A stretch of 7,161 nt of DNA from the NCBI GenBank assembly GCA_964579325.1, contig CAZOHN010000187.1:1-7161 (forward strand), read 5' to 3'. Made by a program: the position numbers and the translations under genes. Of this stretch, positions 5,867-7,161 are shown piece after piece; the stretch's first letter is position 1; each line of letters opens with the position of its first letter. The notes below the pieces were generated by a model. That model saw nothing but the letters and a program-made list of their open reading frames with translations. It did no database searches and was not told the DNA's origin. Source of the DNA: CAZOHN01 sp964579325 (GTDB lineage: Bacteria > Pseudomonadota > Alphaproteobacteria > Rhodobacterales > Rhodobacteraceae).

Positions 5867-7161
5867 CAGGCGGCCGTGCGGGCCGCGCGGATCAGCGACA
5901 GGATCTCCCTGGCCGCCTCGGGGATGTTGGTACCGGGGCCGAAGATCGCCTTGACGCCCGCGCCCTTCAGGAACGCGTAGTCCTGCTGGGGGATCACGCC
6001 GCCGCAGATTACCAGGATGTCGCCGGCCCCCTGTGCCTGAAGCGCCTCGATGAGCTTGGGCGCGAGGGTGCGGTGGCCGGCCGCCTGAGATGAGATGCCG
6101 ACGATGTGCACGTCGTTGTCAACGGCATCCTGTGCGGCTTCCTCGGGAGTCTGGAACAAGGGTCCCACGTCGACGTCGAAGCCGATATCGGCGAAGGCGG
6201 TCGCGATGACCTTCGCGCCGCGGTCGTGGCCGTCCTGGCCCATCTTGACGACGAGCATCCGAGGGCGCCGCCCTTCTTCTTCGGCGAAGGCTTCCACGTC
6301 GCGCTGGATCGCCGCGAAGCCCTCGTCGCCCTCGTAGGCGGCGCCGTAGACACCAGCGAGGGTCTTCACCTCGGCCCGATGCCGTCCGAACGCCTTCTCC
6401 ATCGCCATGCTGATCTCTCCAACGGTTGCACGCGCCCGCGCGGCCTCGACCGCCAGCGCCAGAAGGTTGCCCTGCCCGGAGGTCGCGGCCTGCTCGAGCG
6501 CCGCAAGGGCGCCGTCGCAGGCCGCGGCATCACGCGTGCCGCGGATGCGCGCCAGCCGCTCCACCTGTGCTTCGCGGACAGCCACGTTGTCGACCTGAAG
6601 GATATCGACCGGCGTCTCTTCGGCCAACCTGAAGCGGTTCACGCCCACCACGACCTCGTCGCCCCGGTCGACCGCCGCCTGCCGCCGCGCCGCCGCCTCC
6701 TCGATCCGGAGCTTGGGCATGCCCGAGGCGACGGCCTTGGTCATGCCGCCCATCTCCTCGACCTCCTCGATGATTTTCCAGGCTTCCTCGCACAGGTCGG
6801 CGGTAAGCTTCTCGACGTAGTAGGACCCCGCCAGCGGATCGACGACCTTGGTCACCTTGGTCTCGTGCTGCAGGATCAGCTGCGTGTTCCGTGCGATCCT
6901 AGCGGAGAATTCCGTCGGCAGGGCAATGGCTTCATCGAAGGAGTTCGTGTGAAGTGATTGCGTGCCGCCCAGCACCGCGCTCATTGCTTCGTAGGCAGTG
7001 CGGACGATGTTGTTCCAGGGGTCCTGCTCCTGCAGGCTCACTCCGGATGTCTGGCAATGGGTCCGGAGCATCAGCGAGGTCGGGTTCTTCGCGCCGAACT
7101 CCGACATGATCCGGTGCCAGAGGAACCGCGCGGCCCGGAGCTTGGCGATCTCCATGAAGAA
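5866..7161 (-). CDS. scpA: Methylmalonyl-CoA mutase, C-terminal part (5' end outside window)
   Basis: Adenosylcobalamin-dependent interconversion of (R)-methylmalonyl-CoA and succinyl-CoA, used in propionyl-CoA assimilation and, in many Rhodobacterales, in the ethylmalonyl-CoA pathway. About 431 of an expected 710 or so residues are visible; the frame is open at the right edge (two Phe codons before the Met at 7153-7155), so that Met is internal. The catalytic barrel end shows LRTHCQTSGVSLQEQDPWNN, GGTQSLHTNSFDEAIALP and FSARIARNTQ, then VVDPLAGSYYVE. After a helical linker, the C-terminal B12-binding domain starts near PRMLVVKMGQDGHDRGAK; its histidine (codon 6226-6228) is the lower axial ligand to cobalt in DxHxxG. 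VGISSQAAGHRTL, ICGGVIPQQDY and IFGPGTNIPEAA complete the domain. All B12-binding motifs are intact, so the enzyme should be functional and cytoplasmic. It is the first visible gene of the minus-strand series and overlaps the VOC gene by one base. Confidence 0.97.
   Translation of the reverse strand, partial: FFMEIAKLRAARFLWHRIMSEFGAKNPTSLMLRTHCQTSGVSLQEQDPWNNIVRTAYEAMSAVLGGTQSLHTNSFDEAIALPTEFSARIARNTQLILQHETKVTKVVDPLAGSYYVEKLTADLCEEAWKIIEEVEEMGGMTKAVASGMPKLRIEEAAARRQAAVDRGDEVVVGVNRFRLAEETPVDILQVDNVAVREAQVERLARIRGTRDAAACDGALAALEQAATSGQGNLLALAVEAARARATVGEISMAMEKAFGRHRAEVKTLAGVYGAAYEGDEGFAAIQRDVEAFAEEEGRRPRMLVVKMGQDGHDRGAKVIATAFADIGFDVDVGPLFQTPEEAAQDAVDNDVHIVGISSQAAGHRTLAPKLIEALQAQGAGDILVICGGVIPQQDYAFLKGAGVKAIFGPGTNIPEAAREILSLIRAARTAA

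Noticed and set aside
6106..6957. Plus-strand open frame of about 283 codons over the mutase gene
   Set aside because: Antisense shadow of the methylmalonyl-CoA mutase. Composition rich in His, Arg and Gly, without motifs.
1..7161. Mobile elements, CRISPR, tRNA/rRNA, toxin-antitoxin or defence island
   Set aside because: I found no terminal repeats, transposase or integrase motifs, spaced direct repeats, RNA gene signatures or compositional shift. The gene content is that of an ordinary chromosome.

Overview
The window reads as a chromosomal stretch of a GC-rich alphaproteobacterium, most likely Rhodobacterales/Rhodobacteraceae. This rests on the high GC content, the codon usage (strong C/G third-position bias in every gene) and the resemblance of the proteins to that group as I remember them. 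No database search was possible. I see no mobile element, CRISPR array, tRNA, rRNA or compositional island. Every stretch longer than about 110 bases is covered by a convincing gene.

Layout. (1) Plus strand, 1-2510: the C-terminal part of polyphosphate kinase (ppk), cut by the left edge, then ppx, an exopolyphosphatase of the Ppx/GppA family. The pair makes and degrades polyphosphate, and is separated by a 93-base spacer holding a strong GC-rich hairpin and a near-consensus ribosome binding site for ppx. The ppk reading frame is interrupted by a 10-N assembly gap. A 4-base overlap of the flanks, restoration of frame and family-length spacing of the catalytic histidines indicate that the gap is an assembly artefact and the gene is intact. 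(2) 2511-2617: a convergent junction with small inverted repeats but no classical terminator. (3) Minus strand, 7161 down to 2618: six tightly packed genes in transcription order. They are methylmalonyl-CoA mutase (scpA, C-terminal part, cut by the right edge), a Glyoxalase_3-like VOC protein, a GNAT acetyltransferase of the phosphinothricin-acetyltransferase type, a soluble TerB plus J-domain protein (DjlA-like), an endonuclease/exonuclease/phosphatase (EEP) protein, and a small exported protein of unknown function. The first three overlap by 1 and 13 nt, and the J-domain/EEP pair overlaps by 4 nt. Co-transcription and translational coupling are therefore likely at least within those groups.

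How the genes work together. The ppk/ppx pair is a coherent polyphosphate module. The minus-strand cluster starts with a core carbon-metabolism enzyme (propionyl-CoA/ethylmalonyl-CoA route), followed by accessory genes whose joint role is not obvious. I see no clear evidence for a wholly new system. The items most worth a second look are the repairable gap in ppk, the ppk-ppx hairpin, the TerB-J/EEP coupled pair, the VOC protein beside the mutase, and the exported Met-rich protein with an 18-residue imperfect repeat.
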